DNA of 64,000 bases from Marinomonas piezotolerans. Lineage in GTDB: Bacteria; Pseudomonadota; Gammaproteobacteria; Pseudomonadales; Marinomonadaceae. Both the position numbers and the translations under genes were made by a program. Below are positions 17,850-28,542 of the stretch, one piece after another; the first letter of the stretch is position 1, and each line of letters opens with the position of its first letter. The DNA is taken from assembly GCF_003362755.1 (NCBI RefSeq), contig NZ_QKRA01000001.1, positions 795,639 to 859,638 on the forward strand, given 5' to 3'. The notes beneath the pieces were generated by a model, which searched no databases, was not told the DNA's origin, and worked only from the letters and a program-made list of their open reading frames with translations.

Positions 17850-19517
17850 ATGAGAAGCATATCAGTACGAACCAAAATCCTCTCCCTTGTGCTGCTGTTT
17901 ACCCTCGTGATCCTAGCGACGACGGCAAATTCAGCGCTAACAAGTAAATCCGTGTCACATGATCTGCAGGCCATCTCCAACCAAAGCCTAGAGCTTGTCA
18001 AAAATTTAGAGAAAACACGCCAATTAATGCTTAGACAAAGTGTCGAATTCGAGCGCGGCTTTTTCCAAGTGTCGATTGCAAAATCTTTAGGGGGTTACGG
18101 GGTCGAGCAAATTGAGGAATCGTCAAACAAATTCAAAACGCTTTCGACGGATCTAAAAGACAGTCTAGGAGCAGTGAAAACCACTCTTACCGCACTACCG
18201 CCAAATGAACTGCTCTCATCCTTAAACACCCAAATCAACGAGCTAGAGGCTCTTCAAACAAGCTTCTTGGAAGCCAGCACAACGACATATGAATGGTGGG
18301 TAAAGTTGAACACCATGAAGGCGAATAAAGCACGTCGAAGCGCAGAAGAAGGTTTAGCAGCGATCAATATCAAAATGGAGGAAATTATTTCCATCATTGA
18401 TGCATACAGCGGCCAAGTATCCAGCACTCAAACACAAAAACTGAATCAGTCGCTTTATGCCAATTTCGGTGTCGCCGCTCTACTTGTCATAATCGGGATA
18501 GCCTTCAGCCTTATGATTATCAACGGTATTGCTGGCCCGCTACGTAACGTGGTTAAACGCGCCGAGCAGATCGCCGCAGGCACGCTCGTTCGTCAGAGCA
18601 AGCCTACAAATCGTGGTGATGAGATCGGAGCTTTAGAGACAGCGTTCGACCAGCTCGTAGATCAACTGTGTGATATCTTGGCGGATGTATCGAAATCCAG
18701 CTCTGCACTCACAGAAGCGGCACATGATCTGAATAGAATCACAAATGATTCGGCTGAAATGGTGGGGCAGCAACGCACGGAAACAGCGCATATTTCTGGC
18801 GCTATTCATGAAATTCAAGGCACGGCAGTGCACGTCTCTGAGTCCACCACTCAGGCAAGTCAGGCTGCTCATACCGCTGAGTCTGCTGCGACCGAAAGCA
18901 CTCGAATCGTAGAATCCACTATTCGAACGATCGAAGCGCTTGCAGAAGATATTAGCAACTCCTCAGATACCATTACGGACCTCAAGCAGAGCACAGATGA
19001 AATTAACAACATCTTAAATGTCATCTTAGGCATCGCTGAACAAACCAACCTTCTTGCGCTCAATGCTGCCATTGAAGCCGCTCGAGCAGGCGAGCAAGGT
19101 CGAGGATTCGCTGTGGTCGCAGACGAAGTTCGTCATCTCGCTCAAAACACCCAAAACGCCACACAACAAATTGAAAGCATGATTCAACAGCTACAAACAG
19201 GCACGACCGCTGCGGTTCAATCCATGAAAGCAAGCCATGAACGCTCCACTGAGGCCGTCAGTCAAGTACGCTCAGAAGGCTCTACCTTATCGAATATCAC
19301 TTCTTCCATTTCTCACATTAGAGAAATGAATGACTCCATTTCCGCAACCGCCGAACAGCAAGCAGCGGTCACAACAGAGGTGAGTCGTAATGTAGCCACC
19401 ATTACAGATATCGCAGAGCGTACGAACGACTCAATTAATGCAATCAGCACTCGGGCTGATCAGCTGGCTGGCCTAGCTTCGTCGCTTTCTAGCAAGATCC
19501 GCTACTTTAAGGTTTAA
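17850..19517 (+). CDS. Transmembrane methyl-accepting chemotaxis protein
   Basis: About 555 residues from the ATG at 17,850, chosen over the upstream in-frame ATG at 17,793 because AGGTAA precedes it and the first membrane segment then begins at residue 8. Order: TM1 (8-28), a helical periplasmic ligand domain, TM2 (about 205-230), HAMP ([19 protein letters not shown]), and a signalling domain with the tip [20 protein letters not shown] then [12 protein letters not shown]. There is no CheR-docking pentapeptide at the C-terminus. The signal is unknown. The 286-base stretch before it holds no gene. Confidence 0.92.
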   Translation: MRSISVRTKILSLVLLFTLVILATTANSALTSKSVSHDLQAISNQSLELVKNLEKTRQLMLRQSVEFERGFFQVSIAKSLGGYGVEQIEESSNKFKTLSTDLKDSLGAVKTTLTALPPNELLSSLNTQINELEALQTSFLEASTTTYEWWVKLNTMKANKARRSAEEGLAAINIKMEEIISIIDAYSGQVSSTQTQKLNQSLYANFGVAALLVIIGIAFSLMIINGIAGPLRNVVKRAEQIAAGTLVRQSKPTNRGDEIGALETAFDQLVDQLCDILADVSKSSSALTEAAHDLNRITNDSAEMVGQQRTETAHISGAIHEIQGTAVHVSESTTQASQAAHTAESAATESTRIVESTIRTIEALAEDISNSSDTITDLKQSTDEINNILNVILGIAEQTNLLALNAAIEAARAGEQGRGFAVVADEVRHLAQNTQNATQQIESMIQQLQTGTTAAVQSMKASHERSTEAVSQVRSEGSTLSNITSSISHIREMNDSISATAEQQAAVTTEVSRNVATITDIAERTNDSINAISTRADQLAGLASSLSSKIRYFKV

Positions 19518-19581
19518 TAGAAATTCGAAATACCGATAGGCTGCTCAGGCAGCCTACATCTTTTTTAACAATGGGGGTTTT

Positions 19582-20349
19582 ATGTGTCGCTGGATGGCTT
19601 ACCAAGGCAATACGGTGTATTTGGAAGAGTTGCTTTTTGAGCCAGACCATTCACTCATCCATCAAAGTTTGAGCGCGAGAAAGTCTGAAGTTACGGTCAA
19701 TGCGGATGGGTTTGGCTTAGGATGGTATGACGAGCGCGAAGAACCCGGGCTCTACCACGAAATATTACCTGCATGGAGCGACTGTAATTTAAAAAGCCTA
19801 GCGCGACATATTCGCAGCAATCTTTTTTTCGCCCATGTTCGCGCTTCAACCGGTGCATCCACAGCAAGATCGAATTGCCATCCATTTGCCTACAAAAACT
19901 GGCTGTTTATGCATAATGGACAAATCGGCCAATATGAGTCACTTCGTTGGCAAATGGATCGCTGGATTCCAGAGCACTTGTACACCTACAAACGCGGCAG
20001 CACTGACTCTGAAACCATCTTCTTACTGATGATTGCTAACGGCTTAGAAGACAATCCTCATCAAGCCATTACGACGACGTTGAATCAAATCTTAGATTTA
20101 ATGTCTGCGAAAGGCATTGAAGAACCACTTCGCTTTACCAGTATGCTATCTAACGGAAGCGATCTTTGGGCCATTCGCTTCTCCAGTGACGAGCACGCAC
20201 CATCTTTGTACTATAAACGCTTCTCAGAGCACATTGTCATTGGCTCAGAGCCTTTGGATCTTTCTGGTGATGGTTGGAATCAAGTGCCATCTGGGCACAT
20301 TATGAAAATATCTGACCTATCATTTGATAGCTTTCCATTATTCGCCTAA
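19582..20349 (+). CDS. Class II glutamine amidotransferase (YafJ-like)
   Basis: 255 residues beginning MCRWMAYQG, so Cys2 becomes the N-terminal nucleophile after Met removal. The Ntn-hydrolase glutaminase features are present: GFGLGWYD, the Arg in FFAHVRASTGA, and FMHNGQI. It releases ammonia from glutamine or hydrolyses a gamma-glutamyl compound. The YafJ/EgtC branch has no synthase domain, and the acceptor is unknown. It is a single gene with its own terminator. Confidence 0.88.
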   Translation: MCRWMAYQGNTVYLEELLFEPDHSLIHQSLSARKSEVTVNADGFGLGWYDEREEPGLYHEILPAWSDCNLKSLARHIRSNLFFAHVRASTGASTARSNCHPFAYKNWLFMHNGQIGQYESLRWQMDRWIPEHLYTYKRGSTDSETIFLLMIANGLEDNPHQAITTTLNQILDLMSAKGIEEPLRFTSMLSNGSDLWAIRFSSDEHAPSLYYKRFSEHIVIGSEPLDLSGDGWNQVPSGHIMKISDLSFDSFPLFA

Positions 20350-20353
20350 TCAA

Positions 20354-20381
20354 AAAAAACGCGCCACTTGGGCGCGTTTTT
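20354..20381 (+). terminator. Rho-independent terminator between convergent genes
   Basis: Stem ACGCGCC (20,359-20,365) with GGCGCGT (20,371-20,377), flanked by an A run and a T run. It can serve both the amidotransferase gene and the oxygenase gene that converges from the other strand. Confidence 0.9.
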
Positions 20382-20400
20382 AACTTAAGCAGCGATATCG

Positions 20401-21378
20401 TTAAGCGTTGGACTTTTCGCTTTCACGATAGGCGTAGGTCGCATCGAAGCGAGACTGAATCCAATCGCCACTGTAAATCGGCTCATACTTCGCCGGTTTG
20501 TCCTCAGATTGACATGTTGGGACACACGCCACGTTCGTCTCATAGTCTGGCTCCACAAAAAATGGGAACGAATAGCGATGGACACCCGATGCAGAAGCAC
20601 GCACTCGATGCGCCGTTGAGACATATTCATCGTTGGTCCAGCGCTGCATCAAATCACCAATATTCACCACCAAAGCCCCTTCCATAGGTGTTGCCTGCAT
20701 CCACTCGCCATTACGATGCTTAACTTCTAAACCACCAATATCATCCTGCAACAACAATGTGACACAGCCATAATCCGTGTGTGCACCTGCCCCATTATCA
20801 TGCTCAACACTCGGGCGTGGCGGATAATGAATCATACGTAACACCGTCACATGATCTGTAAAGCAGCGACTGAAAAAATCCGGCTCTAAATCCAGTGCTT
20901 CCGCCATGGATTGCAGTAAGGCTTGTGACACACCAAATGCAGTGAGGTAATAATCATGCAGTGTTTCCACAACGATTGGATCCGTAGGGTTTTGGTTGGG
21001 ACCATGCATTTTCGGATATTTTTGCACTAAAGGATGTGAGCTTGGCAGATCCAGCGCCATATCAAACGTTTCTTTCCAATCGGCACGATTGACTTCATCC
21101 AACTGCTCTTCGCCAACGCGACCATAACCACGATGATTAACGCTGTTCTTAATGTCGATTTTTAACTTCTCTTCTTCTGACTGCGCAAAAAACCGTTTGG
21201 CGGCCGTCATCATTCGAGACACTAATGCTTGGTCTATATCCGTATTAATCAAGTAGAAAAAGCCAATCTCTCGGCACGCGGTATCAAGCTGCTTTATTTC
21301 TCCAGCACGTTCTGCACTGTCTGTACTGGTCAGCTTTGAGAAATCAATTAATGGAATGCCCATTTTTTCTCCGGTCAA
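20401..21378 (-). CDS. 2-oxoglutarate/Fe(II) oxygenase, isopenicillin N synthase-like
   Basis: 325 residues with the DIOX_N region at the start (GIPLIDFSKL) and the jelly-roll core. Iron ligands are His and Asp in GAHTDYGCVTLLLQDD and the distal His in STAHRVRAS. The 2-oxoglutarate-binding Arg and Ser are in HRYSFPFF. Bacterial members hydroxylate or oxidise small molecules or form ethylene, and the substrate here is unknown. Its start overlaps the stop of the upstream helicase gene by four bases (ATGA), an unusual functional pairing. Confidence 0.88.
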   Translation of the reverse strand: MTGEKMGIPLIDFSKLTSTDSAERAGEIKQLDTACREIGFFYLINTDIDQALVSRMMTAAKRFFAQSEEEKLKIDIKNSVNHRGYGRVGEEQLDEVNRADWKETFDMALDLPSSHPLVQKYPKMHGPNQNPTDPIVVETLHDYYLTAFGVSQALLQSMAEALDLEPDFFSRCFTDHVTVLRMIHYPPRPSVEHDNGAGAHTDYGCVTLLLQDDIGGLEVKHRNGEWMQATPMEGALVVNIGDLMQRWTNDEYVSTAHRVRASASGVHRYSFPFFVEPDYETNVACVPTCQSEDKPAKYEPIYSGDWIQSRFDATYAYRESEKSNA

Positions 21379-23678
21379 TCATCATTCTGTTGTAATGCTA
21401 GGTGTACTAGCTTGGTATGTTTCGGATTAAAGCGCTTCAAGCCGTCATCAGCAAAGTCCACGTATATCATCCGCTTGCCACTCGACTCCTGACGAACCAC
21501 CACACCTTGACCATATTGATCGTGGCGCACTTTATCTCCTGCTTTAAGCGTCGCTTTTGTTAACGCTGCGACTTTTTTAAACTCTACTTTTGGGCCTTCC
21601 GCTTGCTTCAAATAGTCTTGCAACTTAGGTGATAAAGTCGCGGCTAACGGCTCCGATTGAACCAAGCCCCGCCATACCGAACAGATAGACTGCACCGGCA
21701 TCGGTTGAGCCTCAAACACAAAGCGCGACAAACTGGCAGAACGGGCAGCACCACTGGGGAGATCGCCAGCATGCAATAATTTACTTTCATCACTTGCTGG
21801 GCATTCTAAGAACACTAAGCGTTTACGTGCTCGGGTCATGGCAACATAAAACAAACGTCGCTCTGCTTGCATCTGGGATGCAGCCTGTCGGTCTATACTA
21901 CTAAGATCTTCGTCGTAATACGGAAAACGTCCTTCTTGCAGCCCAGACATCATTACCAAATCGAACTCCAAGCCTTTGGCTTTGTGAATCGTCATTAGGT
22001 GAACTCCGTGGGTGTGCTGACTGTCCTGCTCATCAAGCTTGACCAATTGTGCAATAATCGTTCCTGCGTCGCTACCCACTCCACGGACATAACTTAAAAA
22101 TGCCTCACATGTGGCAATTTTCTCTTGGGTTTGAATGTCCTTACTGCTGGTATGTTCAAAATATCGATAGATACCAAGCTTATCTATGGTCGCCAAGAGT
22201 CCTTGCGCAGGGTCTTTTTGGTAAAGCGACAAACTACGCAACCAATCGGCGCGTTCAGCGATCTTCTTCCCTTTCCATCCCTCTTTTTGATCCGCTAGGG
22301 ACTCCAGTAAGTCTGGAATCAAATGGGGAGCCTGTCTTGCTTGGGTAAGCAATTTTGAACGCTCAGCCGATACATTTGTGACGTTAGGAATCGTCACTAG
22401 GTATTCAATATCAGCGGGGTCATAAAACATCGCAGGATTCTGCAATCCGCCCGCCATGACCGCTAAATACGCCATCAGCATCCGAATCTGGCGATTATCA
22501 AGCAATGGAGAGTCGCCATGAAGTTGGTACGGCACACCTTTATGCATCAATGCTAATTGCACCGGGACCATATCACTGTATAACCGCACCAAAACGGCGC
22601 TATTTTCAAGACTCTCGCCCGCCTCATGCCACTGTTTAAGTTCAGTCAATAATGCGCGTCCGGGAAGATTTGAGCGGGCAAAATCAATCTCTGTCGGTTG
22701 ACCTTGCCCAATAACCATTTGATTCGCATGATTTTGCGAGACCACACACGTTGCCATCATGCCAATGCTGTGACCAAAACGGAAACTGCACGCGAGCGGG
22801 TAAACATCAACCGCCTGAAAATCGTGATCGAACTGCTCTGCCATAATAATTGGCGAGGCGCCGCGCCATTCATAAATGCACTGCTGTACATCACCGACGA
22901 TCATCCAGCGCGCGCGTTCAAGATAAAGCGCTTTCAGTAACTCGTACTGACACGGGTTTATGTCCTGAAACTCATCGATAAGCAGATAGTCATACTCGGG
23001 CACGAGCGTTTGCACATAATGTCGCTGCGCAGGGTCTGCCGCTTTGACGTACTCATATGGGTCGGAGAGAAGATCGGAAAAAAAACGTACGTTCGACTGA
23101 CGTCGGAGTGACTCAAGCTGCTCAAACAAATGCGGGAAATAACGACACTCGCGAGACCAGCCACCTTCCTCAAACACCTCTTTTGCAGAGACGCTCGCTG
23201 CTTTCACTTGATCGTTATACAGTAAAAAATCTTCGAGCCAGTCTCGTTCATCTTGAATTTCAATATCGGCGTCTTGACGCTGCAAACGCTGACGCGCTTC
23301 GCGGATCAATTTGATCAACGAAAATTCGTCGGTCACTAAACGTGCTGTCGGCAGCACGTTGCGTTGTTCCAATCGCTTACACAGACGCATACCAAAAGCA
23401 TGAAAGGTCATAACTTGCGGCAAGCGTGCACTGTTACGTGCCGCTTGAGAGACGCTAAGCCGCTGAGTAAACTCTTCTTGGGCGCTTTTGTTAAACATAA
23501 ATACGCCGATTTTTTCCGCTGGAACCCCTTGGTCTAACAGGTACTGTATGCGTCCGATCAAGGTCGTGCTTTTACCTGCACCAGCTACTGCAATGACTTT
23601 GGCATGCCGTTCGAGGGAATGTTGGATGACCGATTGCTGCTCATCGGTATAGGGGTATGTAAACACGCTAACGCTCAA
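21375..23678 (-). CDS. UvrD/Rep-family superfamily 1 DNA helicase
   Basis: 767 residues. Motifs in order: Q motif YTDEQQSVIQ, Walker A VAGAGKSTTL, motif II DEFQDINPCQ, motif III IVGDVQQCIYEWRGA, motif V TIHKAKGLEFD and motif VI FYVAMTRARKRL. The C-terminus (GDKVRHDQYGQGVVV) is the small Tudor-like domain that contacts RNA polymerase in PcrA/UvrD. It probably translocates 3' to 5' on single-stranded DNA in repair or collision clearing. It is more diverged and longer than the housekeeping Rep or UvrD, so likely an additional paralogue. Confidence 0.9.
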   Translation of the reverse strand: MSVSVFTYPYTDEQQSVIQHSLERHAKVIAVAGAGKSTTLIGRIQYLLDQGVPAEKIGVFMFNKSAQEEFTQRLSVSQAARNSARLPQVMTFHAFGMRLCKRLEQRNVLPTARLVTDEFSLIKLIREARQRLQRQDADIEIQDERDWLEDFLLYNDQVKAASVSAKEVFEEGGWSRECRYFPHLFEQLESLRRQSNVRFFSDLLSDPYEYVKAADPAQRHYVQTLVPEYDYLLIDEFQDINPCQYELLKALYLERARWMIVGDVQQCIYEWRGASPIIMAEQFDHDFQAVDVYPLACSFRFGHSIGMMATCVVSQNHANQMVIGQGQPTEIDFARSNLPGRALLTELKQWHEAGESLENSAVLVRLYSDMVPVQLALMHKGVPYQLHGDSPLLDNRQIRMLMAYLAVMAGGLQNPAMFYDPADIEYLVTIPNVTNVSAERSKLLTQARQAPHLIPDLLESLADQKEGWKGKKIAERADWLRSLSLYQKDPAQGLLATIDKLGIYRYFEHTSSKDIQTQEKIATCEAFLSYVRGVGSDAGTIIAQLVKLDEQDSQHTHGVHLMTIHKAKGLEFDLVMMSGLQEGRFPYYDEDLSSIDRQAASQMQAERRLFYVAMTRARKRLVFLECPASDESKLLHAGDLPSGAARSASLSRFVFEAQPMPVQSICSVWRGLVQSEPLAATLSPKLQDYLKQAEGPKVEFKKVAALTKATLKAGDKVRHDQYGQGVVVRQESSGKRMIYVDFADDGLKRFNPKHTKLVHLALQQNDD

Positions 23679-23698
23679 CCTGTGGGCAAAATAATGGA

Positions 23699-24841
23699 TT
23701 AATCTTCAAACAAATGTCCGATTTCTCGAAAAGCTAAATGCTCCCGGCCAGCAATTTTTGCTATCGACTCACCGCAGACCACCAGACGTCGTTGAAATCG
23801 TGCGAAAAAAACGCCACTGGCTCGCGCCACAAGCGGATAGGAGCTGTTCTCGACGTCATCCGCCATCAGATCCACAACTTCACCGATCACTTCCCCCGCT
23901 TCGACTGACTCTCCTAAACACTTATGAAAACATGCAATGCCTGCTACAGGCGCTTTAACAAGATCCATTGCGTCGAGCGGATAGTAGGTCACCCCTGAAT
24001 CATCAATGTCCGGTGCTTCACCGTTGATCACACCTCGATAGATGAAATAGTCAAACAGTGCCTGCGCATCCTGCTCAGCCAGTTCATTAGAGATATCATT
24101 CTCACCTCGCAGTTCGACCGTCATCGAACGACATCCCCAAGGCATTAGATGAGCATAGTGAGATTTCAAATGACGCCAAACAGCAACATTGGTTTCATCA
24201 AACGAATGCGCGCCGGTCTCAAGCTCAGAAAGCGCGACTTCTGCCCCCAACAACCCTAATAGCGGCTTAAAATATTCCTCAAACTCCTGCGCCACATAAG
24301 CATGCATGCATGCCTCTCCTGAACAATGCAGATCCAGCACTTCATCGGCATCCATAGAAAGCGCGAGCAAGGTCTTTCGCAATCCTTGTAGCTCAGTCAG
24401 TTCCGGCAATGTTGCCAACTCTTGACGAATAGCTTGACGCACAAGCGTCAAGTTGGCATCGACATCGCCTGATACTTGCTCTCCAACAGCCCGCTCTACT
24501 TTGGCACCGAGCTGAGGCCAGTTACGGTTAAAATTGCCGCCGCCATCAGAAAACGCAAAGCGTCCAGGAATGTAACCATGGAAGTTTTGTCCAAGACCAA
24601 TAGGGTTCGCAACGGGCACAACAATCACTTCCCCATCAATCAAACCCGCCTCTTCGGCGACCTTTAATTTTTTGATTAACGCGTTGAGGACAAGAAAACC
24701 AGGCCATTCATCAGCATGCAAACCAGCGTGTAAATAGATCTTTGGTCGAGCACCTGCAGTACCGAAGTGATGCGCCTTGATAATACGCTGGGTACCGGGT
24801 GTGGCACTGGGCAGAGTGTGGGAATATATCTGGTAACTCAT
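23699..24841 (-). CDS. Succinylglutamate desuccinylase/aspartoacylase family zinc hydrolase
   Basis: 380 residues of the M14-like AstE/ASPA family. The zinc ligands are in HAGLHADEWPG (His and Glu) and DLHCSGEACMH (His). NFNRNWP is the carboxylate-binding stretch, and the C-terminal beta domain follows. It removes an acyl group from an N-acylated amino acid or related amide. It lies 20 bases before the helicase gene on the same strand. The substrate cannot be deduced. Confidence 0.85.
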   Translation of the reverse strand: MSYQIYSHTLPSATPGTQRIIKAHHFGTAGARPKIYLHAGLHADEWPGFLVLNALIKKLKVAEEAGLIDGEVIVVPVANPIGLGQNFHGYIPGRFAFSDGGGNFNRNWPQLGAKVERAVGEQVSGDVDANLTLVRQAIRQELATLPELTELQGLRKTLLALSMDADEVLDLHCSGEACMHAYVAQEFEEYFKPLLGLLGAEVALSELETGAHSFDETNVAVWRHLKSHYAHLMPWGCRSMTVELRGENDISNELAEQDAQALFDYFIYRGVINGEAPDIDDSGVTYYPLDAMDLVKAPVAGIACFHKCLGESVEAGEVIGEVVDLMADDVENSSYPLVARASGVFFARFQRRLVVCGESIAKIAGREHLAFREIGHLFED

Positions 24842-25009
24842 GATCTACATTCACCCTTATGACGTATCAGTGAATCGTCGCTTTAACGAAGAATTTACGG
24901 AAGCGACATGGTACGCTAAAAGCCTGTTCGAATAAAAAAATAAATCCTTGTAAGAAAACGAATTTCTTTGCGTCTAACGGTAATAGACGTTGATCATTAG
25001 GAGCCATGA

Positions 25010-26224
25010 ATGAACATTAGATCCACCCTACACTCTGCCTGCGTTTTAACCTTAGGCTTGAGTGCCTCCCTTCCTTCTTTCGCTATCGACCAAAGCTGGT
25101 CTGAGACAGTTAAACAAGCTGATGGACAAACCGTGTATTGGAATGCGTGGGGGGGTTCTGACAACATTAACCGCTACATCCAGTGGGTGGCAGACCAAGT
25201 CGAGGATCAATACAACATCCAACTTGAACACGTTAAGTTGACGGACACAGCCGACGCCGTCAGCCGTGTATTGGCGGAAAAAACGGCCAATAAAAATGAT
25301 AATGGCTCAATCGATCTAATATGGATCAATGGCGAAAACTTCCGCGCCATGAAAGACGGAGAGTTATTATACGGCCCATTTGCCAACGATTTGCCAAACT
25401 ACAAAGCGTATGTGAACCCACAAGCACGCCAGAGCTTGACACAAGATTTTGGCACTGCCGTTGACGGCATGGAATCACCTTGGGGCATGGCGCAAGTGAT
25501 TTTCATGTACGACACTGCTGAACTCGAAACGCCGCCCAAATCTATGGCGCAACTTCTATCGTATGCTAAGGCGAACCCAGGACGAATCAGTTACCCTGAA
25601 CCACCTCAATTTTTAGGCTCCACGTTTCTAAAGCAAGCGCTGCATGAATTAACACCGCATAAAGCGGCACTACTGCAACCCGTCAGCAACATTGATTTCG
25701 ATAAGGTTACAAAACCATTATGGGACTTTCTCGACGAGCTTCATTCTGTCGCTTGGCGTAATGGTCAAGTGTTTCCATCTTCCGCAGAGGAAATGATCCG
25801 GTTACTGGATGATGGTGAAATCGATGTCGCACTGAGCTTCGATGTCTCTGCTGCAACCGTCCAAATTGACCAAGGCAACTTACCAGACACGGTGCGTTCA
25901 TATGTATTTACAAATGGCACCATTGGTAATACGCACTTTGTCGCAATCCCCTACAATAGTGGCGCGAAGGCGGCCGCTCAAGTTGTTGCAAACTACTTAA
26001 TATCTCCAGAAGCGCAAGTGTATAAACAAACACCAACTGTTTGGGGAGACCTAAGCGTATTAGACTACACCAAGCTTTCTTCAAGTCAGCAAAAGGCGTT
26101 TGATGATTTACCAAAAGGTATTGCGACGCTGTCTCTTGAAGAGTTAGGAACAACATTACCCGAGCCACACAGCTCTTGGATGGGCGCGTTAGAAACCGAA
26201 TGGCGCAAGCGCTATGCAAATTAA
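25010..26224 (+). CDS. ynjB: ABC transporter periplasmic binding protein YnjB
   Basis: 404 residues with a cleavable signal peptide (LGLSASLPSFA, cut after about 25). The rest is a type II periplasmic binding protein of the YnjB branch (VYWNAWGGSDNINRYIQWV near the mature N-terminus). It is the first gene of ynjBCD, with the permease start 15 bases on. YnjB relatives are proposed to bind thiamine-like compounds, but this is not proven. I looked for a TPP riboswitch in the 168-base upstream region and saw none. A good Shine-Dalgarno (AGGAG) precedes the ATG. Confidence 0.88.
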   Translation: MNIRSTLHSACVLTLGLSASLPSFAIDQSWSETVKQADGQTVYWNAWGGSDNINRYIQWVADQVEDQYNIQLEHVKLTDTADAVSRVLAEKTANKNDNGSIDLIWINGENFRAMKDGELLYGPFANDLPNYKAYVNPQARQSLTQDFGTAVDGMESPWGMAQVIFMYDTAELETPPKSMAQLLSYAKANPGRISYPEPPQFLGSTFLKQALHELTPHKAALLQPVSNIDFDKVTKPLWDFLDELHSVAWRNGQVFPSSAEEMIRLLDDGEIDVALSFDVSAATVQIDQGNLPDTVRSYVFTNGTIGNTHFVAIPYNSGAKAAAQVVANYLISPEAQVYKQTPTVWGDLSVLDYTKLSSSQQKAFDDLPKGIATLSLEELGTTLPEPHSSWMGALETEWRKRYAN

Positions 26225-26239
26225 GCACTAGGCATTTCC

Positions 26240-27913
26240 TTGTTATATTGGATAGTCATTGGAGCGCTCTGCGCTCCGCTTTTTGTGGGAGCACTAGGCG
26301 TGCTCCTGCCGAGCTTTGGGTTTGAACCTGCTTTCTCTCGCTATGAGCTAACGCTAGACCATTGGCTAGCGTTAGGCAGTCAGCCGGAGTTTTGGTCGGG
26401 GTTATGGCTTAGCGGCAGCTCCGGCATAATCGCCACTCTACTTTCGTATTGGTTCGCATCCAGTCTGTTGGTACTGTGCTATCATCGCTCTTGGTTCCAA
26501 CGCTTTCAAAGCGCCATCACACCTATTCTGTCCATCCCGCATGCAGCCATCACCATCGGACTACTCTTTTTGCTATCGCCCTCTGGCTGGCTGATACGCT
26601 TTATTAGTCCTTGGCTATCCGGCTGGGATCGACCACCCAACCTACTCACGACGCAAGACCCCTACGGCATTACGCTCATTCTCGCGTTAGTTGTCAAAGA
26701 GATGCCCTATTTATTATTTGCGTTGTTAGCCGCCATTTCGCAACTTAATCCTAACGCTCACATTACAACCGCCCGCGTACTTGGCTACGATCGCACCTCT
26801 GCGTGGCATTTTGTAGTGTTACCGAGGCTCTATGAGTTGATTCGATTACCGATATTCATTGTTCTGGCTTTCAACTTAACCGTCGTTGATGTGGCTAGCA
26901 TCATCGGCCCTAACACGCCTTCAACGTTAGCGGTAACATTGTTACGTTGGTTTAATGATCCTTCGTTAAGTATGAGAGGGCTCGCCAGCGCGGCCGCGAT
27001 CGCCCTGACAATGGTGGTTTTGGGTGTAATGATAGGCTGGCATCTAGCTGCCAAAACCTTGATCTCTTATCGCCATTACGAAGCGTTACGAGGCGATAGA
27101 AAAACCCCATTTCGCTGGCTAACGACAGTCGGCGCAATCGGGGCAGCATGCACCATAGTGATGACCGCACTGACGTTGCTGATCTTACCGCTTTGGGCAT
27201 TCGCCAAGCGATGGCGCTTTCCAGATACGTTTCCGAGTACTTGGACATTTGACAATATTTCACGAGCCAGCCGTTCATTGATAGAGCTTAGCACTCAGTC
27301 ACTCACGCTCGCCTTCACCTCAACAACCATTGCATTAGTACTGAGCCTAATCCTCCTTGAAAAGGAGCGTCATACCGATCTAAGTAGGAGCCACACTCAA
27401 CGACTGCTATACATTCCGATTATTCTGCCGCAAGTGACATTACTTTTTGGCGTGCAAGTTTCACTACTGTGGTTAAACCTTAATGGAACTTGGTACAGCG
27501 TGGCAGCGTTACATACGTTCTACTCACTACCTTATGTTTACCTGACATTAAAAAGCCCTTACCTAGCGTACGACCAAGCGTATTTAGATCAAGCAAATCG
27601 CTTAAAGCCTTTAAAATGGCGTAACTTTTTCATGATTAAACTGGCGATGCTGAAAGCTCCATTGTTTGCGACATTTGCCATTGGCTTTTCTGTCAGTATG
27701 GCGCAATACCTACCCACATTAATGGCAGGTGAGGGCCGCATTACAACGCTGACAACTGAAGCGGTCACACGAGCTGCAAGCGGGGACAGGAAACTCGTCA
27801 GTATCATGGCGCTTATGCAGGCCATCATGCCGCTATGTATCTTTGCTCTGGCCATGTTGCTACCGCGTTATTGGACACCAATACGCTTAACAATAAGGAA
27901 ACGAATGTGCTAG
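26240..27913 (+). CDS. ynjC: ABC transporter fused permease YnjC
   Basis: 557 residues with about 12 membrane helices in two related halves. Each half has a BPD_transp_1 EAA-like loop that docks the ATPase (for example TTARVLGYDRTSAWHFVVLP and LDQANRLKPLKWRNFFMIKL). The start at 26,240 is TTG, preceded by only a weak Shine-Dalgarno. The last codons overlap the start of the ATPase gene, so the proteins are made together. Confidence 0.88.
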   Translation: MLYWIVIGALCAPLFVGALGVLLPSFGFEPAFSRYELTLDHWLALGSQPEFWSGLWLSGSSGIIATLLSYWFASSLLVLCYHRSWFQRFQSAITPILSIPHAAITIGLLFLLSPSGWLIRFISPWLSGWDRPPNLLTTQDPYGITLILALVVKEMPYLLFALLAAISQLNPNAHITTARVLGYDRTSAWHFVVLPRLYELIRLPIFIVLAFNLTVVDVASIIGPNTPSTLAVTLLRWFNDPSLSMRGLASAAAIALTMVVLGVMIGWHLAAKTLISYRHYEALRGDRKTPFRWLTTVGAIGAACTIVMTALTLLILPLWAFAKRWRFPDTFPSTWTFDNISRASRSLIELSTQSLTLAFTSTTIALVLSLILLEKERHTDLSRSHTQRLLYIPIILPQVTLLFGVQVSLLWLNLNGTWYSVAALHTFYSLPYVYLTLKSPYLAYDQAYLDQANRLKPLKWRNFFMIKLAMLKAPLFATFAIGFSVSMAQYLPTLMAGEGRITTLTTEAVTRAASGDRKLVSIMALMQAIMPLCIFALAMLLPRYWTPIRLTIRKRMC

Positions 27914-28542
27914 CTCTTAAAGATATTCAAGTGTTCAACCAACAAGAGGCCCTCATTAGCCCCTTTTCAGCGACGATAGAAAATGGCACCATCCTTGCGG
28001 TAATGGGGCCAAGCGGTATTGGCAAATCGACTTTACTAGCCTATTTGGCGGATTCACTGCCAGCAGGCATGAATGGTAAAGGGGAAATATGGCTTAATGA
28101 TAAGCCTCTCAATCCGCTTCCCGCGGAGAAACGCCAACTCGGCCTACTTCAACAAGCCCCCCTTCTATTCCCCCATATGAGCGTCGAAGAAAATATTCGC
28201 TTTGCACTGCCAAGTAACAGCCCAAAACACCAACGGCGAGAGCTGACCATGCAATCTTTAGCCTCTGTCGGACTCTCTGAACATGCAAACAAACTTCCAC
28301 AACATCTTTCTGGCGGACAACAGGCTCGTCTCGCACTCGCTCGCACTCTAAGTTCGCAACCCAATGCACTGCTGCTAGATGAGCCATTCAGTAAACTTGA
28401 TCAGTCCTTAAGAACTGATATGAGAAAATTGGTGTTGTTAGCCGTTAAAGAACACAATATACCTGCAATACTAGTCACCCATGATCCAGAAGACGCGACC
28501 GCTATATCACATGACACCTGCTACTTGTCGCCTGCACCGTAG
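27907..28542 (+). CDS. ynjD: ABC transporter ATP-binding protein YnjD
   Basis: About 211 residues from the GTG at 27,907, seven bases after AAGGA and inside the end of ynjC. An upstream in-frame ATG at 27,835 would lie well within ynjC. Walker A GPSGIGKST, signature LSGGQQARLALARTL, Walker B ALLLDEPFSKLD and the switch His in LVTHDPEDA are all intact. It energises import by YnjB/YnjC. The 3' end overlaps the convergent lipoprotein gene by 22 bases. Confidence 0.9.
   Translation: MLALKDIQVFNQQEALISPFSATIENGTILAVMGPSGIGKSTLLAYLADSLPAGMNGKGEIWLNDKPLNPLPAEKRQLGLLQQAPLLFPHMSVEENIRFALPSNSPKHQRRELTMQSLASVGLSEHANKLPQHLSGGQQARLALARTLSSQPNALLLDEPFSKLDQSLRTDMRKLVLLAVKEHNIPAILVTHDPEDATAISHDTCYLSPAP

Noticed and set aside
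24842..25009. Thiamine pyrophosphate riboswitch ahead of ynjB
   Set aside because: No CUGAGA or ACCUGAUCUGG-like conserved segments are present.
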